Below, piece after piece: positions 1-11,928 of a stretch of 64,000 bases of DNA. The translations under genes were made by a program, and so were the position numbers. The DNA lies in contig OW028584.1 in assembly GCA_932294295.1 (NCBI GenBank), forward strand, positions 21,173,638 through 21,237,637, read 5' to 3'. Below the pieces are notes generated by a model. The model did no database searches, had not been told where the DNA came from, and saw only the letters and a program-made list of their open reading frames with translations. The stretch's first letter is position 1. Every line of letters starts with the position of its first letter. This stretch comes from Alitta virens. Taxonomy: Eukaryota > Annelida > Polychaeta > Phyllodocida > Nereididae.

Positions 1-182
1 AGCTTCCAAGTCTGAGATAGGTGTTGACACTGTCGGCTAATATTGATCCAACGATGAACCGATCTGGCCTTGAGTCTTGTTCATTTCAGTTTTCTTTCAC
101 TAGTCACTGTAGTATGATTCGAACTAAATGTCCACTTGTTTTGTTTTGCATTATGTGGATGTAGCATTATATTGTGTATATG

Positions 183-453
183 CTACTATGTCTGAAGCTT
201 ATAGTCAGCTTATATGATCAGCTGCCAGAGGCAGACGTAATTATGAGATGATAATGGAGTCCACACCATGTTTAACATTTAACCCAATGGGTGGAGTCTT
301 TTACTTGCCTCAGCACAGACACCGAGTACAAGGCACCTCCAATTTACCGTCTCATGCAATCAACATCCACCTGGGATGATCAAACCTGGACCCTTCGGCA
401 AAGCAGATCAATACAGAATTGGTGGATGCCTTAACCATTAGGCCACCCAGCTG
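183..453 (-). repeat. tRNA-derived SINE (family S1), copy 1
   Basis: The minus strand starts with a tRNA-like head (GCAGCTGGGTGGCCTAATGG; the TGGCCTAATGG part fits an A box), followed by a body found many times in this window (CTCGGTGTC, GGTGTGGACTCC, TACGTCTGCCTCTGGCAGCTG). Other copies lie near 2285-2670, 5395-5760, 6882-7182, 22378-22455, 23801-24010, 28594-28664, 28846-28960, 29738-29850 and 51731-51979. The B-box region of this copy is decayed, so it is a fossil. The family assignment rests on sequence shared between copies; the genus-level SINE name is unknown to me. Confidence 0.75.
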
Positions 454-1671
454 CTGCCAACTAAAGATGCTGTTAGTGAATATTATTATATGTGCAATTT
501 TTAACGTGGTTGCACTCACTATGCAGGTTCAATTAGGTTTGCTATTGTTAAGCTTGTTGCTGAAAACAATTAAAAGCTTTGAATTTAAACTCAAGTTTGT
601 CTAGGTCTAAACCAATGTTTGCTGGACAGCGGTCACAGCTTTAACAAAAGGCCAGTGTCAGGTATTTCCAATGAGATTTGTTCAATTCAATGTTTTTACT
701 TGCCCTTTGTTCTGTTCTGTATGTGGCCCTCACCGGGCATTTAGATCAGATGTCTTGGCAAGTAGAAGGCGTCCAATTCAATTGACTTTTCATTCAGCTG
801 TTGGCCCTCCATCTTTTTTTATGTAATTAATGAGTGATGCTTGGAATTGAGAATTTGTCAGGAGTTGCACAGAATACTTGAATCTCAATTGGATTAGCAT
901 TGTAGCCAAAATGATTAGAAAACTGAAGTCTAGCCTCGGTATTAGGACCACCCTTTGAACGCAGTTTCTTTGTCGTATGGTGATTTTCGCTTAAAAAGGA
1001 AATAAAATATATGTACGACATCATGAGCACCTTGGAGTACACCTTTAGTAGCTGCATGTATTATAGGCCCACTCAAACATAAACTCATATACCATGTATA
1101 AATAGGGGAGAAGCAATCTGGGTTTTATCCTAGAGCAATCCAGTAGTTCAATATCAGGCTCTTGACCGAATGAAGAGTGAGTGTTTGAACCTTTTTAGAC
1201 ACATGAAAAAAGAAAAGGTCTCCACTAGCAAGAATGGCCAGAAGAAATGAATTGTGTGTGTGGCCAAATTTGCCAGAGCAACTGTAAATTACTTCAGACA
1301 GGTTCTATGGCATCTGTCCTACCACATTCTCTGTAGGGTTTTGTCACAACTTATATTAACTGAATGATGTCATTTGTCCATTTTATATAAGTGACCATTA
1401 CATGCATTTCTCAAATTTGAGACAATCACAAGGTCCCAGATGTGAGCAAAACGTGAATTATTTCCAATTAAAACCTAAAAGGCATGTGAATTATTTCCAA
1501 TTAAAACCTAAAAGACATGTTTAGACCACAACCAGGTACAGGTCGCTACAGACAGCAAGAGTCAACCGTATTTTATGAAACAATATATTTAAATGATATC
1601 ATAGAATGATGGTCTTCTTGCTAGAACACCTCAAGCCGTTTGAACAAAGACATATACATTGTAGGAGTCTT
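454..1671. other. Gene-free stretch with a short tandem duplication
   Basis: I see no coding exon, RNA gene or intact transposon here. At 1453-1518 a 33-bp unit (GTGAATTATTTCCAATTAAA plus 13 bases) occurs twice in tandem with one difference. The last part, 1517-1662, is an inverted copy of 3596-3751 and belongs to the repeat cluster that follows. Confidence 0.5.
1517..1662 (+). repeat. Inverted partner of 3596-3751
   Basis: Read on the opposite strand, this segment matches 3596-3751 almost base for base, including the blocks around TCATTCTATGATATCATTTA and GACCTGTACCTGGTTGTGG. It holds one end (TATTTTATGAAAC) of the small element family whose full copy is at 4287-4568. Confidence 0.7.
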
Positions 1672-3016
1672 TGATTTAAAAGGTATATTGAAAACCACGG
1701 ACAGCCTCTGACATGTACGTCTGCAATATTATAAATATAAACGATATTATCATAGAATCTGATACCACCTTCAGCTTAATCACTTCTATTATGGATTCAA
1801 TTTACACCAAATTATAAAGTATCAAGAATTATGAAAGTTTCAAGAATAATTTTCGTGTCAATTTACAAATAAACCACCTGGTGTAGATAGGTATCGTTAG
1901 TTCTATTATAAACGGCCTGTAAAACTGAACCTAAACAAAGCTAGACAACTTCGGCTATATGATGCTACATGCAACTAAACAGAACAGTCTGGCAATAGCT
2001 GGCTATTCAAAGCCAGATCTAAAAGTACATGCAGCACCATTTGGTAATAAGTTTGGAGAGTTACCCATATTAAATTTTGTCATTTTTCATTGAAAAGATA
2101 AGTCTATTGTACATACATATTTATGATATATGAGATAAAATTTCTTACATTTACCAAGGTTTATATTTTTTCAGTGGTGATGGGTGTAAGCCGACAATAA
2201 GCTAGGAGTAGTCAGAAGCGGCTGGCTTTAGTCCGGCTACAGCTGTCTGGAGTCGACCATATTTTATGAAACTACCTACTGAGTCTGCAACTTAGTCAGC
2301 TTATATGACAAGAAGCAGACGTAATGATGAGATGATAAGGTCCATGTTGCATATTTACCCAATATTTGGGGTATTTTACTTACCTCATAAAACTGAAGGC
2401 ACCTCCAATTTAACATCTCATGCAATCAACATCCACCTTGGCAGCTGGGTGGCCTAATTGTTAAGGCATCCGCCAATTCCATATTGGCCAGCTCTGCTGA
2501 AGGGATCCCCGGCCCGGGCACTCTTCATGAGCTACATCCCAGCTGGATGTTGTTCGGATGAGACATCAAATTGGCAGTCCCTTATACTCGGTGTCTATGT
2601 TGAGGCAAGTAAAACATCCCACCCATGGGGTAAATGTGTCACATGGGTGGACTCTTCCTCTCTCTCACCTCATCAATCAACCCTCGCTAGCAGAAAGAAC
2701 TTGCCTTAGAGGGCTGCACTTTCCTTATCTATCTATCTATCTATATATCTATCTTGGATGTAGCTCACGAAGAATGCCTTTTGTGTCTTTTTTTAGCCAA
2801 AACATCAGGCTGACTTAACACTAATTGAATTTCAAGATTTCAATGCATAGTGTTTGCATACTAGGACTGAGTTAAGCGTAATGTTTACGTTTGGTGACAA
2901 ATACTCCATCATAAAATTCTGTCCAGCTAAGCAGACCCTGCAAGATCAATACTAAAGAGCTTGCTTTTTGATTTATCACACAGATGTGTGGCTAAGTGGG
3001 AGGAATATTACATTTT
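1672..3016 (+). repeat. Left arm of a 1.3-kb inverted repeat
   Basis: The arm runs from GATTTAAAAGGTATATTG to AGGAATATTACATTTT and is matched in reverse complement by 5045-6360, with small indels (1,345 against 1,316 bases). Inside are one old TIR element (about 1896-2277), a reversed SINE tail (2285-2440), a SINE in plus orientation (2440-2670) and a TCTA microsatellite (2726-2756). Because SINE copies and microsatellite are all mirrored in the other arm, the arm was duplicated as a block after these elements had landed. Confidence 0.85.
2440..2670 (+). repeat. tRNA-derived SINE S1, plus copy inside the left arm
   Basis: The head GGGTGGCCTAATTGTTAAGG lies at about 2446 and is followed by the S1 body (CTCTTCATGAGCTACATCC, CTCGGTGTCTATGTTGAGGC). 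The tail is replaced by TCTCTCTCACCTCATCAATC and a TCTA microsatellite. It abuts a second S1 copy in the opposite orientation (2285-2440), so two SINEs stand head to head. Confidence 0.7.
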
Positions 3017-3680
3017 TCTGTTTGACAGATCAAATGAGGTGGGTACGTGGCACCCTCCGAATGATGTGGAACTTTAAATTTTTTAAACCAGATGATAATT
3101 TTCGTAGTTATTTAGTAAATGTACCAGGACGCAAGTCCCTGTTTTAATGGGAAAGAGACCGAATGCAGCTGCATTAGTGTCATGAACATCCTCGCTTCAT
3201 AGTACATTTTTGAAGTCCTAATTAGCCCATCCGGTGCAGAAATACAGGACGTTAAGCCCAAATCACACTCATTGTACATTTTGCCAATAACTGAGTCAAT
3301 ATTTGTCCAATTTTGAAATTTAAACTTTGGTATTTAAAAAAGTCATTTACACTTATAATGTAATGTTGGTATTAATCTGTCAAATCAATTGTAGTTGCGC
3401 CAGCATTTTTTCGGCTGCACGCATTTCGTCCTTATTTTGGAAAGCAATGTCTTAAGTTTCCTTATTTTGGCATGCATAAGCATCATTCTGTGTGGTATGA
3501 AATGCAGATCATCCGGCCGGTATTACCCACTATTTCTCGTGATATGACTGCAGTTGGGGAATAAAAATTTAAACCAAAGACTCATATAATGTATATGTCT
3601 TTGTTCAAATGGCTTGAGGTGTTCTAGCAATAAGACCATCATTCTATGATATCATTTAAATATATATTGAATCATCATAT

Positions 3681-3950
3681 AGTTAGTTTCATAAAATACG
3701 GTCGACTCTAGCTGTCTGTAGCGACCTGTACCTGGTTGTGGTCTAAACATGCTAATGCCAGCTGCTTCTGTCCACTTCTATAGCTAATAATTGGCTTACA
3801 TCTATCACCAGATAAATATAAACCTTGGTAAATGTAAGAAATTAATCTAATATATCATAAATATGTACTTCTAGATCCGGTTTGAGTAGCCAGCTATGAC
3901 AGCTTTATCTAGTTTCAATTTGACGGAGTTTTTAATAAAACAAACTGTAA
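3681..3950 (-). mobile_element. Truncated copy of the CAGTTAGTTTCAT element
   Basis: It starts with AGTTAGTTTCATAAAATACG, the same end as the complete element at 4287-4568, and continues through the family body (CACCAGATAAATATAAACC, GAGTAGCCAGCTATGACAGC). The far inverted end is not recognisable, so the right limit is approximate. It is non-coding and non-autonomous. Confidence 0.55.
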
Positions 3951-4286
3951 AAAGAGAAAATTACAAATGAGAAGGGTTACCAACTAAGCAATGACAGTGT
4001 GGGGCTTCATTGTCCAAGTGGGAAGCTCATTAAATAGAAATGAGCAAACATTTCAGCACTGTTCACAATGTAACTGATATAGCTCACATTACGAATTGCT
4101 GATGAGCTTGTGCGTTTTTCCCTAACACATGTTTTCTCTCTCACCCTAATAGCATGTTGTGCACCCTTATACATGTGAGTCGGCTGTATACTAATACGTG
4201 TTTCTAGTCTACTTCAATTTATTAAGTGATTATGTCACTAAGTTGGCTAAAAAACTTTGATATGTGTTGTTGCTGAGCTCACCATA

Positions 4287-4568
4287 CAGTTAGTTTCATT
4301 CAAAACAGCCCGTCAAATTAAACCTTGACAAAGCTGGACAACTGCTGCTATACGATGCTATCTGCCACTTAACGGAACTGTCTGGCTATAGCTGGCTACT
4401 CAAAGCCGAATCTAAAAGTACATATTTATGATATATTAGTGGTGGTAGGTGTAAGCCTACTATCAGCTAGAAGTAGACAGAAGCAGCTAGCTTTAGTCAG
4501 TTATAACTACAGCCAGGAATAGATGGCTAAAGCTGCCTAGTGTCGACCATATTTTATGAAACTAACTG
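4287..4568. mobile_element. 282-bp MITE with TA target duplication
   Basis: The ends are CAGTTAGTTTCAT and ATGAAACTAACTG, a perfect 13-bp inverted pair, and TA stands directly outside both ends. A TA target duplication with short inverted ends points to a Tc1/mariner-type or similar transposase acting in trans. The interior has no coding frame. Relatives are at 3681-3950, in each arm of the large inverted repeat (1896-2277 and about 5770-6140), and as an end at 1517-1580. Confidence 0.75.
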
Positions 4569-5044
4569 TAGTTTTAGGCAAGATTTTACAATTTAGATTT
4601 TGGCAAAAGTCAGATATTGCTGTGTGTGTGGGCGTAGTACCTGCCCATGCTAGTACAGCTTATTTCATAGACTTGGAAACTAAACTCCAGAAGACGTCAT
4701 GTGAATTCAAGACTTCCATTGGCTAAGCATTCCCTCAGCCAACGAGAGTCGAGGATCCATCAGAATAAGAATTATTATGACAACCTCCGTTGTTTTGTTT
4801 CCAGGTCTATGTAATTGGCTGTAAATTAACTGGTCAGTCTGCCTATTATGGTATTATTATTCAACAAAATCTGAATTCACGTTGGTAATCATTAAAGAAT
4901 GTATCATGGTGAAATACCGTGTTAATCAAGATTCCAGATTTTATCATCGTTATTATCACGTTTTTTACTAAATGGTAACCATGGCATTATACAATGTGGT
5001 AAATACCAAATGTTTATCAAGACTCCAGCATCGCTCAGGTTTTC

Positions 5045-6360
5045 AAAATGTAATATTCCTCCCACTTAGCCACACATCTGTGTGATAAATCAAAAAGCAA
5101 GCTCTTTAGTATTGATCTTGCAGGGTCTGCTTAGCTGGACAGAATTTTATGATGGAGTATTTGTCACCAAACGTAAACATTACGCTTAACTCAGTCCTAG
5201 TATGCAAACACTATGCATTGAAATCTTGAAATTCAATTAGTGTTAAGTCAGCCTGATGTTTTGGCTAAAAAAGACACAAAAGGCATTCTTCATGAGCTAC
5301 ATCCAAGATAGATATATAGATAGATAGATAAGGAAAGTGCAGCCTTCTAAGGCAAGTCCTTGCTGCTAGCGAGGGTTGATTGATGAGGTGAGAGAGAGGA
5401 AGAGTCCACCCATGTGACACATTTACCCCATGGGTGGGATACTTGCCTCAGCATAGACACCGAGTATAAGGGACTGCCAATTTGATGTCTCATCCGAACA
5501 ACATCCAGCTGGGATGTAGCTCATGAAGAGTGACCGGGCCGGGGATCCCTTCAGCAGAGCTGGCCAATATGGAATTGGCGGATGCCTTAACCATTAGGCC
5601 ACCCAGCTGCCAAGGTGGATGTTGATTGCATGAAATTTTAAATTGGAGGTGCCTTCAGTTTTTATGCTTAGGTGAGTAAAAGACACCACATATTGGGTAA
5701 ATATGCAACATGGACCTTATCATCTCATCATTACGTCTGCTTCTTGTCATATAAGCTGACTAAGTTGCAGTAGGTAGTTTCAGCTGTAGCCTGACTAAAG
5801 CCAGCCGCTTCTGACTACTCCCAGCTTATTGTCGGCTTACACCCATCACCACTGAAAAAATATAAACCTTGGTAAATCTAAGAAATTTATCTCATATATC
5901 ATAAATATGTATGTACATTGTACAATAGACTTATCTTTTCAATGAAAAATGACAAAATTTAATATGGGTAACTCTCCAAACTTATCACCAAATCGTGCTG
6001 CATGTACTTTTAGATCTGGCTTTGAATAGCCAGCTATTTATTGCCAGACTGTTCTGTTTAGTTGCATGTAGCATCATATAGCCGAAGTTGTCTAGCTTTG
6101 TTTAGGTTCAGTTTTACAGGCCGTTTATAATAGAACTAACGATACCTATCTACACCAGGTGGTTTAGTTGTAAATTGACAGGAAAATTATTCTTGAAACT
6201 TTCATAATTCTTGATACTTTATAATTTGGTGTAAATTGAATAATAGAAGTGATTAAGCTGAAGGTGGTATCAGATTCTATGATAATATCGTTTATATTTA
6301 TAATATTGCAGACGTACATGTCAGAGGCTGTCCGTGGTTTTCAATATACCTTTTAAATCA
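5045..6360 (-). repeat. Right arm of the 1.3-kb inverted repeat
   Basis: This is the reverse complement of 1672-3016 and contains mirrored copies of the same SINEs and the GATA-type microsatellite (5310-5335). Differences are scattered substitutions and a few short indels, suggesting a fairly recent event. The two arms with their 2-kb loop could form a large cruciform or be transcribed into a long hairpin RNA. Confidence 0.85.
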
Positions 6361-6881
6361 TATTCAAGTTTTCATTTAAAATAACATATTTGTGAAAGTC
6401 AAAGCTGTCATTGCGATAGTGGTTGTAACTGTATGCTGATTTAAAAAATTATGGTGATGATGAATTTGTGTTAAGTTCCCTTTATTTAAGCCATACTGAA
6501 ATGTAGCTTTTTCACAATGCTTCAGCAGGTTTGAACTGTAGAACTTAAACAAAACCTATCTCTCTTAAAGCACATGCTAGAGTCTTTGGCCCGTGGGGAC
6601 AGATGCTTCAAATATCTTAATTATGCCCGTTTGTCTGCCAGGCAGAGGAATGTATAATTAAAGCTGGAGAAGGAAAAAGTAATCGGTTTCAGTTAAGGCT
6701 AATGATGTGTCTCCTTTCGTTTTGTATTTGATTTTCAAACGAAGATCGAGCTAGAAAATTGGTTTGATTTCTCTGTTATTTCTTTATTAGTGGGAAATTA
6801 TTACTGTAAGATGCTTTAACAAAATAGGGAAATGTTGTCGCAGAATTTTTGTTTTGGGATACGTGTATGCATGTCTCAATG
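6361..6881. other. No recognisable feature
   Basis: AT-rich sequence without an exon-like frame, microsatellite or repeat shared with the rest of the window that I can see. Confidence 0.4.
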
Positions 6882-7182
6882 CTACTGGGTCTGAAGCTTA
6901 GTCAGCTGCCAGAGGTAGATGTCATTATGAGATGATAAGGCTTGGAGTCCGCACCATGTTACACATTTAATGAAAGAGTGGTGTCTTTTACTTGCCTCGG
7001 CATAGACACTGAGTACAGACACATCAATTTAACGTCTCATATTATCAACATTCGGCTGGGATGTAGCTCATGAAGAGTGCCCCGGCCTTGGAACAAACCC
7101 GGGTCCCGGAGGCTGGGACCTTTGGCAGAGCTGGCCAAAATGGAATTGGCGGATGCCTTAACCATTAGGCCACCCGGCTGCA
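6882..7182 (-). repeat. tRNA-derived SINE S1, near-complete copy
   Basis: One of the most complete S1 copies. Read on the minus strand it has the head GGGTGGCCTAATGGTTAAGG, GGCGGATT-like and CCGGGTTTG-like parts of the tRNA region, then the body with GAGCTACATCCC and the tail ending in AGCTTCAGACCC. The B-box area has a small insertion (CCGGAGGCTGGGACC). Confidence 0.8.
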
Positions 7183-8886
7183 AAAATGGAACTATACTGA
7201 AAGAGAAAATTTTTTATTTGCCTGTCATCACCCATTAGCTCATGTTGTTGCAGATTTTTGGCTGGTTTTTTTTTTTTCTTTGTACTGAAATGGCCGTGTT
7301 ATAAAATGGTTTTCTTTGCCCTCTACTGAAATGGCCCTGTTATGAAATGGTAAAGAGATAATTAAACATCATGCAAAACACGGTCTTGGAAGTTATTAAA
7401 TAACGCAGCCGGTATCTCTTAATGATGAAATAATGGTTTAAAAATGAAATTATAATGATTTGCGAAACTTCGAAATTATTCTGGCTTAGATTTGCAATGT
7501 TTACTGTTGGCCCAATCTCATTGCACTGACGGTGTGGAGAAACTGACTAGGCTCTCTGTAACTTTTAGCTCCACTCCATCTGGTATAATTACCTACATGT
7601 GTGTCAGGTAACTCAGGTTCTGCACTCAGCTGTAGTTAATGATGAGTTCCCAGATAGCATGTCACATCGGCTAGACGCCGGCCCGATGTGGGCGACGTTA
7701 GACCAACATTGGGCCCACATCGGGCCGACCTAGCATGTTATCAGGGAGATGGTTTTGATAACTGTGATAGGAGCAATGTTGGATCCAAAATTATTTTATC
7801 ATAATTTTTACATAGTCATAGGCTTATATTAAGATATTAGGCCTATTTATATTTCCATTGTAGGCCTAATTTTAATTGAATAAGCCGACATCTTAAAGAA
7901 AACATATGCCAACATGACATTGCGTGGACATTTTTAAGTCAGGTTGAAGTTTGTAAAAAAAGAACATATATGATTTTCTGGTATGTTTTTATTTCGTAGA
8001 GGTCCCAGTGGATATCCCATTGCATCATGTCCACATATATGAAGGAGTGTCTTCTATTCCCGGCAATGTATAACATAATCTTTGAGAATTTGGTTAGACA
8101 GCTGCCATAGAGCCTGCCAGGGGTGATTTACAGAAATTGTGTCCAATTCTGGCCACTGCTGGCCGTGTTCTTTTGGCCACTTTTGTTGGTGGCCTTCATG
8201 GCTTGTTAACCTTGTCTAAGGGATGAAGTTATTTACTTAAGTCATGTGGTGAATTGAATAAACCCAAATGGACGGTGGAATTAAATCAGCCTTCCATTGG
8301 AAGTGTCAAGCTAAGCCTTTTATAGCAATAGGGTAAACTGTTTACTTAGGAAAGTTTGACCTTGAAAGTGTCCTTGATTTTGATGGATTGAAGTAATACC
8401 ACTAAATTTTGAACTGGATTAAGGAGAACTTTTTGGATTCCAAACTGTTTATGTACATTTTTGGGCAAATGTACTAGAACATTCCATATTTAAAAACCAC
8501 TTCATGGATTCCAAAGATGGTCGTATAATTACAAGGGTCTATTGGGCTTGTACATTATCCTCTTTTTGTATTTCCCTTTTCTTTCATTTCAATCAATATT
8601 TTCAATTCGAGGTATTGTTATTCTTTCTTGTGTTATTCTAACCTACATAGATATTCATAGGACATTTTTTTGTAAATAGATGTCTTCGACAAAAACTTGC
8701 AAAAAATTCTGATTGAATTCCAATTATTTTCAGAGGAGATTTTCAAGTGCATGTTCAATGTATTGTTTGTAATACGAATTCTACACGAAGATAATATAAG
8801 ACAAGATAAGGACAAGCTATGGTCGGCAGATGTGATGATGACATGCCTGACAAAGCACAAAAAAGTTGATAGCATTCCCTGGAACA
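7183..8886. other. Gene-free stretch containing one small TIR repeat
   Basis: No exon-like frame is visible. The only recognisable object is the small CCCAGATAGCA element at 7649-7746. The rest is AT-rich single-copy sequence as far as this window shows. Confidence 0.45.
7649..7746. repeat. CCCAGATAGCA small TIR repeat, copy 1
   Basis: It begins CCCAGATAGCATGTCACATC and ends TAGCATGTTATCAGGG, a diverged inverted pair. The GC-rich middle is made of GGCCCGATGTGGGC-like words that are themselves partly palindromic. Relatives are at 9703-9821 and 12876-12972, with possible single ends near 19360-19630 and at 54000. Confidence 0.6.
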
Positions 8887-8958
8887 AAAATCCAAAAAAA
8901 CAACAACAATTTAAGAGCAATTCTTTGCTCTTAAATTGTTGTTGTTTTTTTGGATTTT
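8887..8958. repeat. Perfect 34-bp hairpin
   Basis: The 34 bases at 8887-8920 (starting AAAATCCAAAAAAACAACAA) are exactly reverse-complementary to 8925-8958, with only TTCT between them. Such perfection implies recent origin or selection. It could be a minimal fold-back element, or the stem of a small-RNA precursor, although the A/T runs make a simple replication-slippage or template-switch origin more likely. Confidence 0.85.
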
Positions 8959-9702
8959 AAACGTATTTGAAGTAGATTTAAAGCCTTTGAATTAGTTCTC
9001 GTTATTCAGTGTTCTCTTGCTGCGAGGACCAGTCTATACTGCCTGCTGAGAGAAATATGATCACCTTGTGTTTTTTCCTATGAATTGTTTTAGTTTAGTG
9101 TTTCTAATGCAGTCTTGGGACATAGAAACTGATCTTTCGCACAGTGCATAGCATCACATATTAGATTTGATGCATATTTTTGGTAAGGATTATTTTGCCT
9201 TTTGTGGATGTCTCGTGACGGCTTCAAATTCTACACCTTCGTGAAGGGACCTATCTCTTGAGAGAGAGAGATTAAAGTCACAATACAAGTGCCTGGAGTT
9301 ACCATGGTTACCATGTTGTTATATTGGCATAAATGGATTATTTTTGTTAATATCTACAGATAAAATAATAAATTTTTTGCCAATTAACATCGAGTGCTGT
9401 GGCAACCGCGCTAGAGATGCTGTCATACCCGCTTAGAACAAACTGTTTGGAACTGTCAGAAAGTATTCGTTATAAGGGGGTTTCATTATATATGGGTCTG
9501 CTGGTGTAAAAGATAACCATTATGTAATATGTATGTTCCTGGAAAATGTGTGTTACATCTCGACTTCGCTAAAAGCTTGCTCTTTCTGAATGCATTTTCA
9601 AAATTATTGTGCATAGTATGGATAGTATTAATATTTCAACAGTTTTAAATTATTATGGGAAATATTAGAAGTCTTATTTTCCATGTTCTTCTCCGATACC
9701 AA
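8959..9702. other. No recognisable feature
   Basis: AT-rich, without exon-like frames or repeats shared with the rest of the window. A short GAGAGA run is present at about 9260. Confidence 0.4.
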
Positions 9703-9821
9703 CCCAGATAGCATTCCAAATCGTTTCAATGTCGGCACGCCGTCGGCGATGTTGATTCGATGTTGTACCAACAGTGACCATTATAGAAATGATGCTGGAC
9801 CGATTTTGAATACCATCAGGG
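9703..9821. mobile_element. CCCAGATAGCA small TIR element, copy 2 (119 bp)
   Basis: It starts CCCAGATAGCATTCCAAATC and ends GATTTTGAATACCATCAGGG, an imperfect inverted pair of about 20 bases. The middle has words such as GATGTTGATTCGATGTTG. It is far too short to encode protein, so it is a MITE-like relic. Confidence 0.65.
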
Positions 9822-9830
9822 AAAGAAATA

Positions 9831-10506
9831 GGGTAAAGTTGGGTAATATGGGCAGCAGTATAATATGGGCACCTCGCAGTAACTGCATCACACCTGGTGG
9901 AATATTTCTAGTATATTCAAGTTCATCATCTGTAGAGCAGACAGCACATTCTAACTCTTTTGCAATGGCCATGTGATGTCAGAAATTCTCAGAGCAGTCT
10001 AAAATGCAAAGTGCACATTGTTGGGTAATAGGGGCATAGGTGATTTATGCTTTCTTTAGTAATACTTATTGTCAAGCAAAAATATCATGAAAGGAATGAA
10101 ACATTTAGAAAAAGAATAAAATAAAATGTGGATAACATCAGATAAGTGTACTGTTCAGATTTATACCACAGTGACATGACTTTTGTGTAGGATTACGAAG
10201 TGCCAAAATAAATATGGGCCCTTAGATTTTTAACATTAGCTGCTCAGCACTGCTCATATTAAACATTTATCTTGCCCATATTAAACTTTCGCATTTATTG
10301 TTGAAATTAGTGTAGTTTAATATGGACATTTTATTGCTCATATTTTCAGAATGATGTGCCCATAAAAACCCCACTGGTTTAATATGGCACTTTGTAATAT
10401 TTTTTTGAAAGCCATACTATTACAAATCTATTATGGATACATATTATATAACTTTCATCACAGCATTAGCGAGACAAAAGTATGCCCGTATTAACCAACT
10501 TTACCC
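9831..10506. mobile_element. 676-bp non-autonomous TIR transposon, TA-flanked
   Basis: The left end GGGTAAAGTTGGGTAATA and the right end (reverse complement GGGTAAAGTTGGTTAATA) match over about 24 bases with two differences. TA is found directly outside each end. Inside, sequences like GTTTAATATGG and CCATATTAAA recur in both orientations, forming subterminal repeats. There is no transposase frame. The TA duplication fits the Tc1/mariner superfamily group; this is inference from the target site only. Confidence 0.75.
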
Positions 10507-11345
10507 TATATTTTACGGTAGCACCTCGAGTTAAAACCACCTCACTATTAAGACTTCTTCTCTGTAAAAACCATCTCGTTCTTGATACCACCTCTATTAA
10601 GATTACCTCACTTTAAGACTACCTCTCTATCAAGAATACCTCACTGTTATGACCACCTCACATAAGACCAGTATATTAGGACCAGGAGTGGTCTGAATAG
10701 AGCAGTTCCTCAGCATTACTAATATTATCTTGAACTACATAATTGAAATATTGGTAAAAGCAGGATAGGTTGGTTCTTAGCTTTAAACCACACCTTGGTA
10801 ATTTTGTTTCAAACGAAGAATAAGGTGTCCATATTTCCATTTATTCTTTAATGCTGCTGTCACCAAAAATACAATGTTGGATGCCTTCCCAAACATTAAA
10901 ATTTTAAGAAGGTTCTGAAAGGAGTGTCTGAGTGAAAAACCTGACAACTGCGTTGAATGGCAAATGTAATATTGCAGTCTGCCCCAGCAAATCCTTATAA
11001 CAGTCCTATCATTATCACGGTCATTATACAACTGATAATATCACCAATGACAAAAAGGTCTTATCTTATATACTTCTTAACTTAGATACTTCTTATCTGA
11101 GATACTTCTTATCTCATCTCATCTTATCTCTTGTCGGCAGTGGAACCACGCCTTAAGACCACCTAACTACATGTATAATCAAATTAAACCACCTCACCAC
11201 TAAGGCCGTCCATTATTAGACGTATTAGAGTATTCTTGCCATTGTATTTTAACCCAGCTATTAAGACCACCTGGCTAGTAAGACCAGTGATATTTGCACC
11301 AATGATGGTCTTAACAGGGAGGTACCACTGCAATTTCATTATTAT
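10507..11345. repeat. Degenerate TTAAGACCACCTCACTATTAAG-type repeat block
   Basis: Words of the form CACCTCACTATTAAGACC recur about ten times between 10520 and 11310, mixed with TACTTCTTATCT repeats at 11066-11130. GTGGAACCACGCCTTAAG at 11141 resembles the CAGTGGAACCTCGCTATAAAG end seen at 21690 and the GGGACCTCGCTATTAAGACC end at 52850. I read this as decayed copies of a pogo/Tigger-like MITE family, with low certainty. Confidence 0.45.
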
Positions 11346-11640
11346 CATCAAACTCATCTCATTCATTCCCCATTCCAGTGTTATAAAACCTAGACATAGA
11401 GCAGACTGTCCTGCTTTCATGCATTTATCACGATAAAAGGCATAGGCCAATCTTTCCTAACTGCTCAAGCAATTTTCAGTTCAAAGCAAAACAGGAACTG
11501 CTCTGCTTTGCACCTTGAGGGTGACTTTGATCTGGAAATTGCTTTAAACTTGCAGGATTTCCCTCATGCAAACTTCCAAGTTTTATAGCCATATACATAA
11601 AATAGTTAATTTCGCCTGACTGAAACAGCTTCAATATCCC

Positions 11641-11676
11641 CATAGATGGATAGATAGATAGATAGATTGATTGATA

Positions 11677-11707
<31 letters not shown>

Positions 11708-11710
11708 AGT

Positions 11711-11771
<61 letters not shown>

Positions 11772-11879
11772 AGATGGATATAAGGATAGATAGATTGATA
11801 GTTAGATAGACAGATACATAGATGCATAGATAGATAGGCCCCCCTAGATAGATATATAGATAGATATATAGATAGATGA

Positions 11880-11915
<36 letters not shown>

Positions 11916-11928
11916 GTAGATACCTGTT
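11641..11928. repeat. Compound GATA / GATT microsatellite
   Basis: About 290 bases of GATA and GATT tetranucleotide runs alternate, with a few interruptions (GGCCCCCCTAG at 11837). The frame open on the minus strand through it is an artefact of the tetranucleotide period (Leu-Ser-Ile-Tyr repeats). Confidence 0.95.

Larger units (their letters stand above)
3017..5044. other. Loop between the inverted-repeat arms
   Basis: This 2-kb spacer has no coding exon. It carries a partial TIR element (3681 to about 3950), a complete one (4287-4568), the inverted copy of 1517-1662 at 3596-3751, and at about 4690-4770 a diverged half of the fold-back repeat seen whole at 21246-21333 (shared GACGTCATGTGAATTCAAGA). 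Confidence 0.6.
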
